NCBI GenBank assembly: GCA_029266945.1
Contig: JARIED010000005.1
Coordinates: forward strand, 124,001-188,000
Source of the DNA: Slackia sp.
Lineage (GTDB): Bacteria; Actinomycetota; Coriobacteriia; Coriobacteriales; Eggerthellaceae
Reading direction: 5' to 3'
DNA length: 64,000 nt
A model generated the notes under the pieces. The model saw only the letters and a program-made list of their open reading frames with translations, did no database searches and was not told where the DNA came from. Positions 16,254 to 24,202 of this stretch are shown here, one piece after another. How positions within the stretch are numbered: the stretch's first letter is position 1; each line of letters starts with the position of its first letter. The position numbers and the translations under genes were made by a program.

Positions 16254-17855
16254 ATGAAAACAGAACACGCGCGCAATGCGGCCCGATCATGGCTGCCGGC
16301 GCTCGCTATCATCGTCGGGTACGCGACGTTTCGAGCCGCGAACTCGTCCATATACCTTTCGCGATTCGCGCAGTCGCCCGAATCGTTCATTTTCATGACC
16401 GAGCCCGCATTCAACATCACATCGGCATTGGCCACCGTCATATGCGCGGCGGCGGTCGCGGCCCTGTGCGCCATGGGCCGCCTCAAGGAATTCTCGATGC
16501 CGGTCGTTCCCGCCGTCGCCATTCTGTTTTGCGGCATAGGCGCCACCGCGCTCGAAAGCACGAACCCTCTATCCGCCGACATCATCCTGGCATTTTCGGT
16601 GGTCGCGTTCGCCGTAGGATCGATCATGCTGAAAATGGCATGGATCGAACTGTTCGCGCACGAGGCGCCGCGCCAAGCCATCATCCAGATCGCATGCGCG
16701 GGCATCGCGAGCGCCGTTCTGCAGTACGGCCTTTCCATCCTGGGCGCGTTTTGGACCGTCGTGCTGACTATCGTGCTTCTGGCAACGAGCAGCGCCCTAT
16801 TGATCGCCGTGCGAAACGGCATGAAGAAAGAGGAGGCGCGCATCCTGGGGCATTGGCATCTGCATGGAAATAACACCCCGTGGAAAAACGCCGTGGGAGA
16901 GATCAGCGACGCGCTGCTGGCCCTATGCGTGCTCGAGGCGGTCATCGGCCTGATCAACAGCTTCATGCTGGCGGCGTCTATGACGTTCGCGGGCGCCGCG
17001 GGCATCCCCAGCGCCGCCATGGCGATCGCAGCCGCGCTGTTCTGCTTCGCCGCACTGATCAGCCGGCATCTACCTGCCGCATCGGCCATGTTCCGCGTGG
17101 CGTTTCCCATCGTAGCGGCCATGGTGGTGTTCGTCCCCTTCGCCAGCGAAGGTTACACGCGTCTGTTCAGCACGGTGCTGCTGGTAGGCTACGATTTCGT
17201 CGCGCTGCTGCTTCTGTATCAAGTAGCCTACGCCTCGCATAAGTTCAACGTATCGAGCTACGCCCTCATGGCGCTATTCACGGGCTGCACGAAGCTCTGC
17301 CTACTCGCGGCACTTGTGATCGGCGGCATTTTCGGCGGCAGGGAAAGCGCGGCTGGCTCTTCCACTGTGAGTTTCCTCGTGCTGGCATGCGCGGTGATCT
17401 ACATTCTAGCCATCGCAGCCGTCCTGCTTTCGCGCGACTGCAGGAAGCGCACGGCGCTGAAAGAAGCGGCGCGCGAAGATGAACCCGTGAGCGCCGATGC
17501 GGCGAGCAACACGGACAACAAAGTGAACGGCGTGCACGGCGCCGCAGGGCACGACAGTCCCGCCGTTGCGGGCGAAGCAGACGACGCGGCGGTAGAACCG
17601 CAGCCTGACGCGAGCTTCGCGCCCGCAACGAACGAGGAAGAATCCCTCGAGACCACCTGCCGCCTGCTCGCCGAAAAGCACGGACTCACCGGCAGAGAAA
17701 CCGAGATCTTGAGATACCTCGCGCAGGGTCGCACCAACACGCGCATCGCCGAAGACCTGTTCATCTCGCCTTCCACCGTGCGCGGCCACATCAGGCACAT
17801 TTACACCAAACTCGACGTGCACGACCGCCAGGAGCTCATCGACCTGTTTCATTAG
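16254..17855 (+). CDS. LuxR-family regulator with N-terminal 12-helix membrane domain
   Basis: Membrane-bound transcription regulator (533 aa). Residues about 12-395 make about a dozen hydrophobic helices in an MFS-like arrangement, a probable small-molecule sensor. A polar linker (about 400-465, A/D/E-rich) leads to a C-terminal LuxR/GerE helix-turn-helix: HGLTGRETEILRYLAQGRTN then ISPSTVRGHIRHIYTKLDVH. GGAGGAGG precedes ATG 16254. This architecture is characteristic of Coriobacteriia, where such genes pair with nearby reductases or transporters. Divergence from the flavoprotein suggests it senses that enzyme's substrate and controls the pair; this is inference. Confidence 0.93.
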   Translation: MKTEHARNAARSWLPALAIIVGYATFRAANSSIYLSRFAQSPESFIFMTEPAFNITSALATVICAAAVAALCAMGRLKEFSMPVVPAVAILFCGIGATALESTNPLSADIILAFSVVAFAVGSIMLKMAWIELFAHEAPRQAIIQIACAGIASAVLQYGLSILGAFWTVVLTIVLLATSSALLIAVRNGMKKEEARILGHWHLHGNNTPWKNAVGEISDALLALCVLEAVIGLINSFMLAASMTFAGAAGIPSAAMAIAAALFCFAALISRHLPAASAMFRVAFPIVAAMVVFVPFASEGYTRLFSTVLLVGYDFVALLLLYQVAYASHKFNVSSYALMALFTGCTKLCLLAALVIGGIFGGRESAAGSSTVSFLVLACAVIYILAIAAVLLSRDCRKRTALKEAAREDEPVSADAASNTDNKVNGVHGAAGHDSPAVAGEADDAAVEPQPDASFAPATNEEESLETTCRLLAEKHGLTGRETEILRYLAQGRTNTRIAEDLFISPSTVRGHIRHIYTKLDVHDRQELIDLFH

Positions 17856-17883
17856 GCGACCTGCAACGTGAAAACAAGCCGAA

Positions 17884-17913
17884 AAGAGAAGGACGCCTCG
17901 GCATCCTTCTCTT
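17884..17913. terminator. Bidirectional terminator luxR / nadE
   Basis: A 10-bp perfect stem AAGAGAAGGA / TCCTTCTCTT with a 10-nt loop between convergent genes; arms rich in A and T at their bases suit both directions. Confidence 0.75.
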
Positions 17914-17935
17914 CACAATGCAGCCCGAAGGCCGA

Positions 17936-18742
17936 CTAATATGCAATCGGCGCGAACGGCGGTTCCAGCGCGCGCTTGAACGCATACGCGTCTACGCGAC
18001 CGGTCACGCGCTCCACCTCGGCAGCATCGTGCCCCGCTGCGACGAGCTCCTCGCGGTTCATGCCGTGCTCTGCGTAATCGATCAATAAGCGGTCGAGCTC
18101 GGCGTAAGACCCCAGCGTGTCTTCGTCGCGCTGATCGGGAGCCAGCTCGGCGCTCGGCGGCTTGACCAGCACGTGTTCTGGAATCGGCGCTACGGAGCCT
18201 TCGGCCTGCGCCTTCTCGTTCAGCCGACGCGACATGGCGAACACGTCGGTCTTATACAGGCCGCCGATCGGCGCGAACGCGCCCGCGGTGTCGCCGTAGA
18301 GCGTGGAGTAACCCATCATGGCCTCGCTCTTGTTGCCCGTATTCACCATCATCCAGCCGTGCGCGTTGGACAGCGCCATGAGCACCACCATACGGCATCG
18401 AGCCTGGGTATTCTCGGCGGCAAGCCCGCGCGACATGATGCAGTGCGGGCCCAACGCGTCCGCGAACGCCACGAAGGGCTTGTCGATCGAAATCCGTTCG
18501 GCCCTGATTCCCAGATTAAGAGCAAGCTCCTGCGCATCGACCAGCGAATGCTCGCTCGAATACGGCCCGGGAAGCATGTAACCGTGCACATGTTCGGCGC
18601 CGAAGGCATCGACGCACATGCAGGCGACCAGGCTCGAATCGATGCCGCCTGAAAGACCCAGCACCGCGTCGGTCATGCCGATCCCCCGCGCGAACGATGC
18701 CAGGCCGTCCACGCATGCGCGGTATTTCGCCTCCATATCCAC
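17936..18742 (-). CDS. nadE: NAD(+) synthetase, ammonia-dependent type
   Basis: Last step of NAD biosynthesis: amidation of nicotinate adenine dinucleotide with ATP. The ATP-pyrophosphatase P-loop is LGLSGGIDSSLVA (about 29-41), and the NTGNKSEAMMGYSTLYGDTAGAF region binds the dinucleotide. At 268 aa there is no N-terminal glutaminase domain, so free ammonia is the expected nitrogen source. Start choice: ATG 18748 abuts the AAAGGA site with no spacing, while GTG 18742 lies 6 nt from it and ATG 18736 12 nt; I use the GTG. It follows the aminotransferase gene by about 80 nt, probably in the same transcript. Confidence 0.93.
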   Translation of the reverse strand: MDMEAKYRACVDGLASFARGIGMTDAVLGLSGGIDSSLVACMCVDAFGAEHVHGYMLPGPYSSEHSLVDAQELALNLGIRAERISIDKPFVAFADALGPHCIMSRGLAAENTQARCRMVVLMALSNAHGWMMVNTGNKSEAMMGYSTLYGDTAGAFAPIGGLYKTDVFAMSRRLNEKAQAEGSVAPIPEHVLVKPPSAELAPDQRDEDTLGSYAELDRLLIDYAEHGMNREELVAAGHDAAEVERVTGRVDAYAFKRALEPPFAPIAY

Positions 18743-18821
18743 AAGCATTCCTTTCCCGGGCGCTTCGACACCCCACGAATCGTGCGAATCTCGTCTGCGC
18801 CGCGTACGTCGGCGCAATGCC

Positions 18822-19982
18822 CTAGAGCCCCGCGGCCTCGATCGCCTCGACCGCACGCTGCAATCCCTCGGGCGGCAAGACCAGCGCCATGCGCACGTAG
18901 CCTTCGCCGGAGGGACCGAAGCTCGCACCCGGCGTCACGATAACGCCCGCGCGTTCCATCAGCTCTTCGCAAAACGCCATGGAATCGGTGCGACCGCTCG
19001 GCAGCTTGGCCCACACGAACATGGTGCCGTGCGCATTGGGCCTGTCCCAGCCGATACGCTCGAGGCCGTCGCACAGCACGTCGCGACGGGCCTGGTACTT
19101 CATGCGCTGCTCCTCCACGTGGTCAAGCGGGCCCGTCAGCGCCGCGATCGCAGCCTTCTGGATGGGTAGAAACATGCCGAAGTCGATTTGGCTGCGCAGC
19201 TTGGAGAAAGCCGCCACCACATCGGCACGGCCCACGATGAAGCCGATACGCGCGCCCGTGACATTGAACGACTTCGAGAGCGAGAAGAACTCGACGCCCA
19301 CCTCGAGCGCGCCCGGGTAGTTGAAGAAACTCATGCCCGCGGGGCCGTCGTAAACGATATCGCTGTAGGCGTTATCGTGCACGATCAGCAGGTCGTGCTC
19401 GCGCGCGAAGGCGATCACCTGTCCATACACCTCGGGCGTGCCCACGCTTCCCACCGGGTTCGAAGGCAGCGACACGATCATGTACTTGGCTCGGTCAGCC
19501 ACGTCGGGATCGATGCTCGCCACGTCGGGCAGAAAACTGTTCTGCGCGTTGAGCGGGTAGTATTCCAGCTTGGCGCCTGCCAGCAACGCGCCCGCACGAA
19601 ACACCGGATAGCACGGATCGGGCACAAGAACGCTATCGCCCGGATCGAGCATGGCCATGCCGAAATGGCCCACGCCCTCCTGCGTGCCGCTCACCGACGC
19701 CACCATATCGGGCGTGATGCCCTCGACGCCGAATCGGCGATCGTAATAGTCGCACACGGCCTGTTTGAGCTCGGGCAGGTCACCCAGCGCATACTTCCAG
19801 TTCTGAGGATCGCGCGCGGCATCGGTGAGCGCCGAGACCACGTTGTCGAACGGCTGGAAATCGGGCGTGCCGATCGAAAGGTTGTAAATAGTACGACCCT
19901 CCGCCTCAAGTTTGAGACGGCGTGCGTTCAGCGTCGAAAACACCTCGTCGCCGAACGAATCGAGACGCGAAGAAAACTGCAT
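18822..19982 (-). CDS. PLP-dependent aminotransferase, class I/II (DapL/AatA-like)
   Basis: Fold-type I aminotransferase (386 aa). Key sites: YNLSIGTPDFQP (about 33-44), GTQEGVGHFGMAML in the cofactor phosphate region, PSNPVGSVG with the Asn that contacts the ring, HDNAYSDIVYDG, the PLP lysine in SLSKSFNVTGARIGF, and a C-terminal carboxylate-binding Arg in GEGYVRMALV. The pattern resembles LL-diaminopimelate and aspartate/alanine aminotransferases, but the substrate cannot be fixed. The frame is open to 20066; AGGGG before the ATG at 19982 and the family N-terminus decide the start. It probably forms an operon with nadE downstream. Confidence 0.9.
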   Translation of the reverse strand: MQFSSRLDSFGDEVFSTLNARRLKLEAEGRTIYNLSIGTPDFQPFDNVVSALTDAARDPQNWKYALGDLPELKQAVCDYYDRRFGVEGITPDMVASVSGTQEGVGHFGMAMLDPGDSVLVPDPCYPVFRAGALLAGAKLEYYPLNAQNSFLPDVASIDPDVADRAKYMIVSLPSNPVGSVGTPEVYGQVIAFAREHDLLIVHDNAYSDIVYDGPAGMSFFNYPGALEVGVEFFSLSKSFNVTGARIGFIVGRADVVAAFSKLRSQIDFGMFLPIQKAAIAALTGPLDHVEEQRMKYQARRDVLCDGLERIGWDRPNAHGTMFVWAKLPSGRTDSMAFCEELMERAGVIVTPGASFGPSGEGYVRMALVLPPEGLQRAVEAIEAAGL

Positions 19983-20226
19983 AAGACACCCCTGACTGAC
20001 AAGAACCGCGCCGGCAAACGGTGCGCTCGCGTTACGCACCGGTCGCTTTCCCTGCGCGACCGGCAATAAGTTCGCCTATTGTACACCCGCGCAGGACCGC
20101 TCAACCCTCCGCATCGGGCTCTTCGCAAGCCCCCCTTCCCCGACCACGACAAAAGCTTGCAGGATTTTGCCGACGCTGCGAATCGTTGGTATGCTTGAAC
20201 GAACGGAAACCTCCCGAAAGGAACCC

Positions 20227-21099
20227 ATGAAAGCCATCGACGTCATATCGCGGACCATCGACGCGCGCGCCGACCAGGAATCGATCCGCTGGATCGATTC
20301 AACCCATATGAAGCAGTACCGAGTTTTGAGCATCGCCGGCCTGACGGGGTACTTCGTCTGTCTGTTCGGCCCCATGGCGTCGCTGCCCATATGGCTACAG
20401 CTTCTCGGCCTGGGCGTGGGCATAGCCTGCATCGTCTTTCGCACCGCGGCACGCAAGCGCTTCGAAGACGGCATCGCATCGATGCTCGACACGAAATGCG
20501 ACCCGGCCCTGTACTGCCGATGGACCCTGGCGTTTCTCGCGGCGGGACGGCCCGCGGGCAGCCACGTGCGCGGCGTGTGGAATTATGCCTACGGCCTGAT
20601 GTGGCAGGGGCGCTGGCACGATGCGATCAAGCTGGTGCGCACGATCGAGCCCGATATGAGAGATCCCGGCGTGGCGTTCGCCTACGACAGCTTCATGGCC
20701 GATTGCGCATTCGCCCTGCGCGACCCCGACAAGCTGACGTCCTACATCCAGGCCATGAAGTGCATCCCCAACCGGCGCGTGGCCAAAGAGGCCCACGAGC
20801 ACGCCGCCGAACTCGAGCCCCTACGCGACCTGCTGCTGCTCGAGCGCGAAGGGAAGTTCGACGAAGCGAGTGCGATTGTCGACCGCATCTTGGCCGACCG
20901 GGGCCTTCTTCCGATCGAGCGCCTGCTGGCCACGCTGCACAAGGCCGAATGCCGCATCGACCCCGCCGAGAAGCGGTCGCTGCTTGATTACGTAATCGCG
21001 AACGGCGGCACCACCTGGTGCGTCGCACGAGCACGCGAGCTGCAGGCCCGGCTTGCCGCACAGCAGGCGTATGCGCCCGAAATCGAAAGCGCACGCTAA
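20227..21099 (+). CDS. Unknown membrane protein with TPR-like helical domain
   Basis: A 290-residue protein with no family I can name. Residues about 35-75 hold two hydrophobic helices separated by a short turn (SIAGLTGYFVCLFGPMAS / LQLLGLGVGIACIVF). The rest is soluble and helical, with paired amphipathic helices (WNYAYGLMWQGRWHDAIKLV, LLLLEREGKFDEASAIVDRI) that look like degenerate tetratricopeptide units, a protein-interaction scaffold probably on the cytoplasmic side. AAAGGA before ATG 20227 decides the start. It is monocistronic with a strong terminator. Its upstream neighbour is the divergent aminotransferase-nadE operon, which gives no hint of function. Confidence 0.75.
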   Translation: MKAIDVISRTIDARADQESIRWIDSTHMKQYRVLSIAGLTGYFVCLFGPMASLPIWLQLLGLGVGIACIVFRTAARKRFEDGIASMLDTKCDPALYCRWTLAFLAAGRPAGSHVRGVWNYAYGLMWQGRWHDAIKLVRTIEPDMRDPGVAFAYDSFMADCAFALRDPDKLTSYIQAMKCIPNRRVAKEAHEHAAELEPLRDLLLLEREGKFDEASAIVDRILADRGLLPIERLLATLHKAECRIDPAEKRSLLDYVIANGGTTWCVARARELQARLAAQQAYAPEIESAR

Positions 21100-21112
21100 G
21101 CCATAAAACACG

Positions 21113-21156
21113 AAGACCCGCCTCCCGTACTTCGCGCAGGGAGGCGGGTCTTTCTT
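21113..21156 (+). terminator. Terminator of the 20227 gene
   Basis: A 14-bp stem AAGACCCGCCTCCC with its complement (21139-21152), then TTCTTTG. Confidence 0.85.
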
Positions 21157-21177
21157 TGCATGGAACGTGCCGAACGT

Positions 21178-21771
21178 CTACGACAGGCTGGCGACCACGG
21201 AATCGGTGGTCACGACGCGGCTGTCGTAGCAGCGCGTGAAGTAATCGAGGCCCTGCTCCTGCGTGCCGACGAGGAACGTGCCGCACGCATCGGCCGGCAC
21301 GACGGTCTTATAGCCGCGGAAATACGCGCCCGCGAGCGTCTGCAGCACGCAGATGTTGGTGTCGCAGCCGAAGGCGATCAGCGTATCAACGCCCAGCTCG
21401 CGCAGCGTCAGGTCCAGATCGGTCTGGAAAAAGCCGTCGTAACGGCGCTTCGGCACCATGTAGTCGGACTCCTGCACCTCAAATGCATCGAGCGGGCGGG
21501 CGGAATCGGTGCCGGCGATGCCATGCTCGCCCCACAGCTCGATTTCCTTATCGAGGCCGGCGATGTGCGCGTCGTTCGAAAACACGACGGGCACGCCGGC
21601 AGCGCGGGCGGCCTTCACGATGCGCACCGCGTTATCGGCCATCTCCTCGAGGCCCGGCACCACGCCGCCGCTGCCGCCCAGCACGTCGATCACAAGCACC
21701 GCCGTGCGGGACAGGTCGATTTCGTTCGACTGCTGCCAAGAGGTGGATTGCGCTTCGGGAAGATAGGCCAT
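21178..21771 (-). CDS. Isochorismatase-like cysteine hydrolase
   Basis: Cytoplasmic hydrolase of the isochorismatase/nicotinamidase fold (197 aa). The triad is visible: Asp in TAVLVIDVLGG (about residue 29), Lys in MVPKRRYDGFFQTDLD (about 111), and Cys in FGCDTNICVLQTLAGAYFRGY (about 144, in the usual CDTxxC setting). The substrate could be nicotinamide, another amide, or a ureido acid; the residues do not discriminate. AAAGGA precedes the ATG at 21771; the longer frame upstream is discarded. nadE lies about 3 kb away, which is weak support for a nicotinamidase role. Confidence 0.88.
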   Translation of the reverse strand: MAYLPEAQSTSWQQSNEIDLSRTAVLVIDVLGGSGGVVPGLEEMADNAVRIVKAARAAGVPVVFSNDAHIAGLDKEIELWGEHGIAGTDSARPLDAFEVQESDYMVPKRRYDGFFQTDLDLTLRELGVDTLIAFGCDTNICVLQTLAGAYFRGYKTVVPADACGTFLVGTQEQGLDYFTRCYDSRVVTTDSVVASLS

Positions 21772-22028
21772 GATGCGTCCTTTCGTAAACGGAACCGGTC
21801 GAACCATTGTAGCGTGCGAACGCATCTGGCATGACGGAAAGACGTCGCAAGGACGAAGGAATCGAACGCTATGCGCTATCATGCGTGACAGCAACCCCAC
21901 GAAACATCGCCCGACAGCAGAACGTTTTCACAAATGATGGCAAAACGCCCGATAAAACGCGTGTCAAACGCTTTTAGCTGCACAATTCGACTTCGTTTCA
22001 TACGATGCGGCACGTCGAAAGGAACCTC

Positions 22029-22667
22029 ATGGACATCAGCAATCAGATCAAGAAGCGCCGCACCGACATGGGACTTTCCCAGGAAGAGCTGGCGAAGCGC
22101 ATCTACGTATCGCGCCAGACCATTTCGAACTGGGAAACCGATAAGACCTACCCCGACATCCAGAGCCTGCTGATGCTCAGCGTCCTTTTCGACACGACGA
22201 TCGACGTGCTCGTGAAAGGAGACGTGGAAGTGATGGAGAAAACCGTGGCATCGGCCGATGCGAAAAAGATGCGCATCCTTGGAATAGGCATGTTCGTCCT
22301 GCTGGCGCTCATGATTCCGTTCGCCCTGGCGGGCATAACGTTGTGGGGAGCCCTCGGAGTTTTGCTGGGACTTGCCCCCTGGGCGGCGTCGATGGCAGTG
22401 GCCGTGGTGATCGAGCGCATGAAAATCGAAAACGACGTGCAGACGTATCGCGAGATATTGGCATTCGCGAAGGGCAAAGCCGTCGACCGCTCGGCCCGCA
22501 CGGGCCGCACGATGGCCCGTCAAAGGAAGTTGAAGGCGGCTTACGGCGAAAAGCCGCTTTGGAAGGCGCTCGTGCGCGGATTGGGAATCGGCATCGTCGC
22601 CGTCGTCCTCGGCGCGATCGCGGGCCATGCGAGCGCAATGCTATTCGACATCGCCTTGCCGCTCTAG
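22029..22667 (+). CDS. XRE-family regulator with membrane-spanning C-terminal domain
   Basis: A 212-residue protein with an N-terminal Cro/CI helix-turn-helix (residues 1-66: ISNQIKKRRTDMGLSQEELA, VSRQTISNWETDKTYPDIQSL). Three hydrophobic segments follow at about 86-107, 110-130 and 185-205, separated by a basic loop (about 140-180, RTGRTMARQRKLKA). Such membrane-tethered XRE proteins are common in gut Firmicutes and Actinobacteria; their signals are mostly unknown. AAAGGA precedes ATG 22029. It stands alone, with a palindromic terminator shared with hypB. Confidence 0.88.
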   Translation: MDISNQIKKRRTDMGLSQEELAKRIYVSRQTISNWETDKTYPDIQSLLMLSVLFDTTIDVLVKGDVEVMEKTVASADAKKMRILGIGMFVLLALMIPFALAGITLWGALGVLLGLAPWAASMAVAVVIERMKIENDVQTYREILAFAKGKAVDRSARTGRTMARQRKLKAAYGEKPLWKALVRGLGIGIVAVVLGAIAGHASAMLFDIALPL

Positions 22668-22735
22668 CAAACAACGCTTCGCCGCAGATTCTCAATTGAA
22701 GGCGAAGGCCCTTTGCGCAGCTACGGGCATTGCAA

Positions 22736-22763
22736 AGAAGGAGCCGGCATGCCGGCTCCTTCT
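22736..22763. terminator. Bidirectional terminator xre / hypB
   Basis: A 28-nt perfect palindrome built on AGAAGGAGCCGGC and its complement, between convergent genes. Confidence 0.8.
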
Positions 22764-22794
22764 CGGTTCATCGATATGCGTTACGTATTGCAAG

Positions 22795-23451
22795 CTATGC
22801 GCGGAACGCCTCGATCTTCACACGCAGCCAGTCAGCCCATTCGTCGACGCCCGCACCCTTGGTCGCAGAAATCGGGAAGATCGGTGCGGCGGGATTGAGC
22901 TGCGTGACCGCGTCGCGGAACGCCTGCTCGTCGAAGTTGAACACCTCCATGGTGTCCACCTTGTTCAGGATGATGGCCTCGGATGCCTGAAAGACGCCCG
23001 GGTACTTGAGCGGCTTGTCATCGCCTTCGGGCACCGACAGAATCATCACCTTGGCGCCCTCGCCCAGGTCGAAGTCGGTCGGGCACACCAGATTACCTAC
23101 GTTCTCGACGATGATCAGGTCAAGGTTGTCCAAATCGAGCGCCTCCACGGCGCGGCGAATCATGTCGCTTTCCAGATGGCACGCACCACCCGTATTGATC
23201 TGCACCGCGGCTATGCCCTGCGCGCTGATGCGGGCGGCATCCACGTTGCTGGCGATATCGCCTTCGATGACGGCGATATTGTACTCGTCGCGCAGCGCCT
23301 CGATCGTGGCCAGGATGGTAGACGTCTTACCCGAGCCAGGGCTTGCCAGAAGGTCCAGGACGAACACGCCCTTCTCTTTGAATAACGCGCGGTTATCGGC
23401 CGCAAGACGGTCGTTCTTGTCGAGAATCGGCTGCTTCATATCTATTTTCAT
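22795..23451 (-). CDS. hypB: Hydrogenase nickel incorporation GTPase HypB
   Basis: SIMIBI-class GTPase (218 aa) that delivers nickel during [NiFe]-hydrogenase maturation, or to urease. P-loop: LLASPGSGKTSTIL (about 36-49); the GGACHLESDMI segment carries the inter-subunit Cys/His nickel site; NKVD is the guanine-recognition motif. There is no N-terminal CxxCGC site or polyhistidine tract, so it is the minimal form. AAAGGA before ATG 23451. It lies 72 nt after hypA on the same strand. No other hyp gene, hydrogenase or urease gene is in the window. Confidence 0.95.
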   Translation of the reverse strand: MKIDMKQPILDKNDRLAADNRALFKEKGVFVLDLLASPGSGKTSTILATIEALRDEYNIAVIEGDIASNVDAARISAQGIAAVQINTGGACHLESDMIRRAVEALDLDNLDLIIVENVGNLVCPTDFDLGEGAKVMILSVPEGDDKPLKYPGVFQASEAIILNKVDTMEVFNFDEQAFRDAVTQLNPAAPIFPISATKGAGVDEWADWLRVKIEAFRA

Positions 23452-23523
23452 GACATTCCTTTCGTCGGTGCGAACAAGACTCATCTCGAAGTCCGGCACC
23501 CCGGCACAGAAGGGGCGGGAAAG

Positions 23524-23910
23524 TTAGGATAACTCGCCCTGCGGCTCGTCGGCGTCATCGTCATCAGGCAGGTCGACTTCGATGCTGTCGATTCGAAGCT
23601 CCTTGCCCGATATCAGCTCGCCGAATCCACCGCATTCAGGGCACGACACGTGAAAGCGGTCGTGCTCGTAGACCGTTCCGCATTCCGTGCAGCGGCTGCG
23701 CGGCTCGACCATGGTTATCTCAAGCTGAGCGCCTTCATAGAGCGGGTCGCGATCGGTCAGCGCCTCGAACGCGAACTGCAGCGCATCCTCGATCGCCTCG
23801 GTCATACGGCCCACCGAAAGCGACACCTTGAGCACCTTCAGCGCGCCGTTCGCCTGGGCGGCCTGCGTCACGCTGTCTACGACGCCCGTCATGATTCCCA
23901 GTTCGTGCAT
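23524..23910 (-). CDS. hypA: Hydrogenase maturation nickel metallochaperone HypA
   Basis: Small nickel-binding chaperone (128 aa). The N-terminal MHEL motif (His-2 is the nickel ligand) is intact, as is the zinc site of two CxxC pairs, CTEC (about 73-76) and CPEC (about 90-93). The C-terminal extension is acidic (DLPDDDDADEPQ). It is first in a two-gene hypA-hypB unit and works with HypB to load nickel. AAAGGA precedes the ATG. Confidence 0.96.
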   Translation of the reverse strand: MHELGIMTGVVDSVTQAAQANGALKVLKVSLSVGRMTEAIEDALQFAFEALTDRDPLYEGAQLEITMVEPRSRCTECGTVYEHDRFHVSCPECGGFGELISGKELRIDSIEVDLPDDDDADEPQGELS

Positions 23911-24159
23911 ACCATTCCTTTCGAATCAAGTCGGGCGAAAACGCCCGCACGCGGCCGATGCGCAGCGGAGCCCGCGCGGCATGGTGCGATGTTGCAATCG
24001 TTACCGCGCACGATGAGCCCTCGCAACGGCTTGACACATGCTCCATCCTATCGCAGGAATACCGGCGCGGCGGTGCCGTTTTCCCATTCGAGCCGAATCT
24101 CCCCGAAAGAGAGACGCCGAATGCTTGACGACAAACGACTGGAAACGCAGAAACGAAAA

Positions 24160-24181
24160 GGGCCGCCCCGAAAGGCGGCCC
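24160..24181 (-). terminator. Terminator of the SLH protein gene
   Basis: Stem GGGCCGCC / GGCGGCCC with a 6-nt loop, followed on the minus strand by TTTTCGTTTC. The rest of the 290 bp up to hypA shows nothing else recognisable. Confidence 0.8.
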
Positions 24182-24202
24182 CAGTCAGCGCAGGTTCGAC
24201 GC

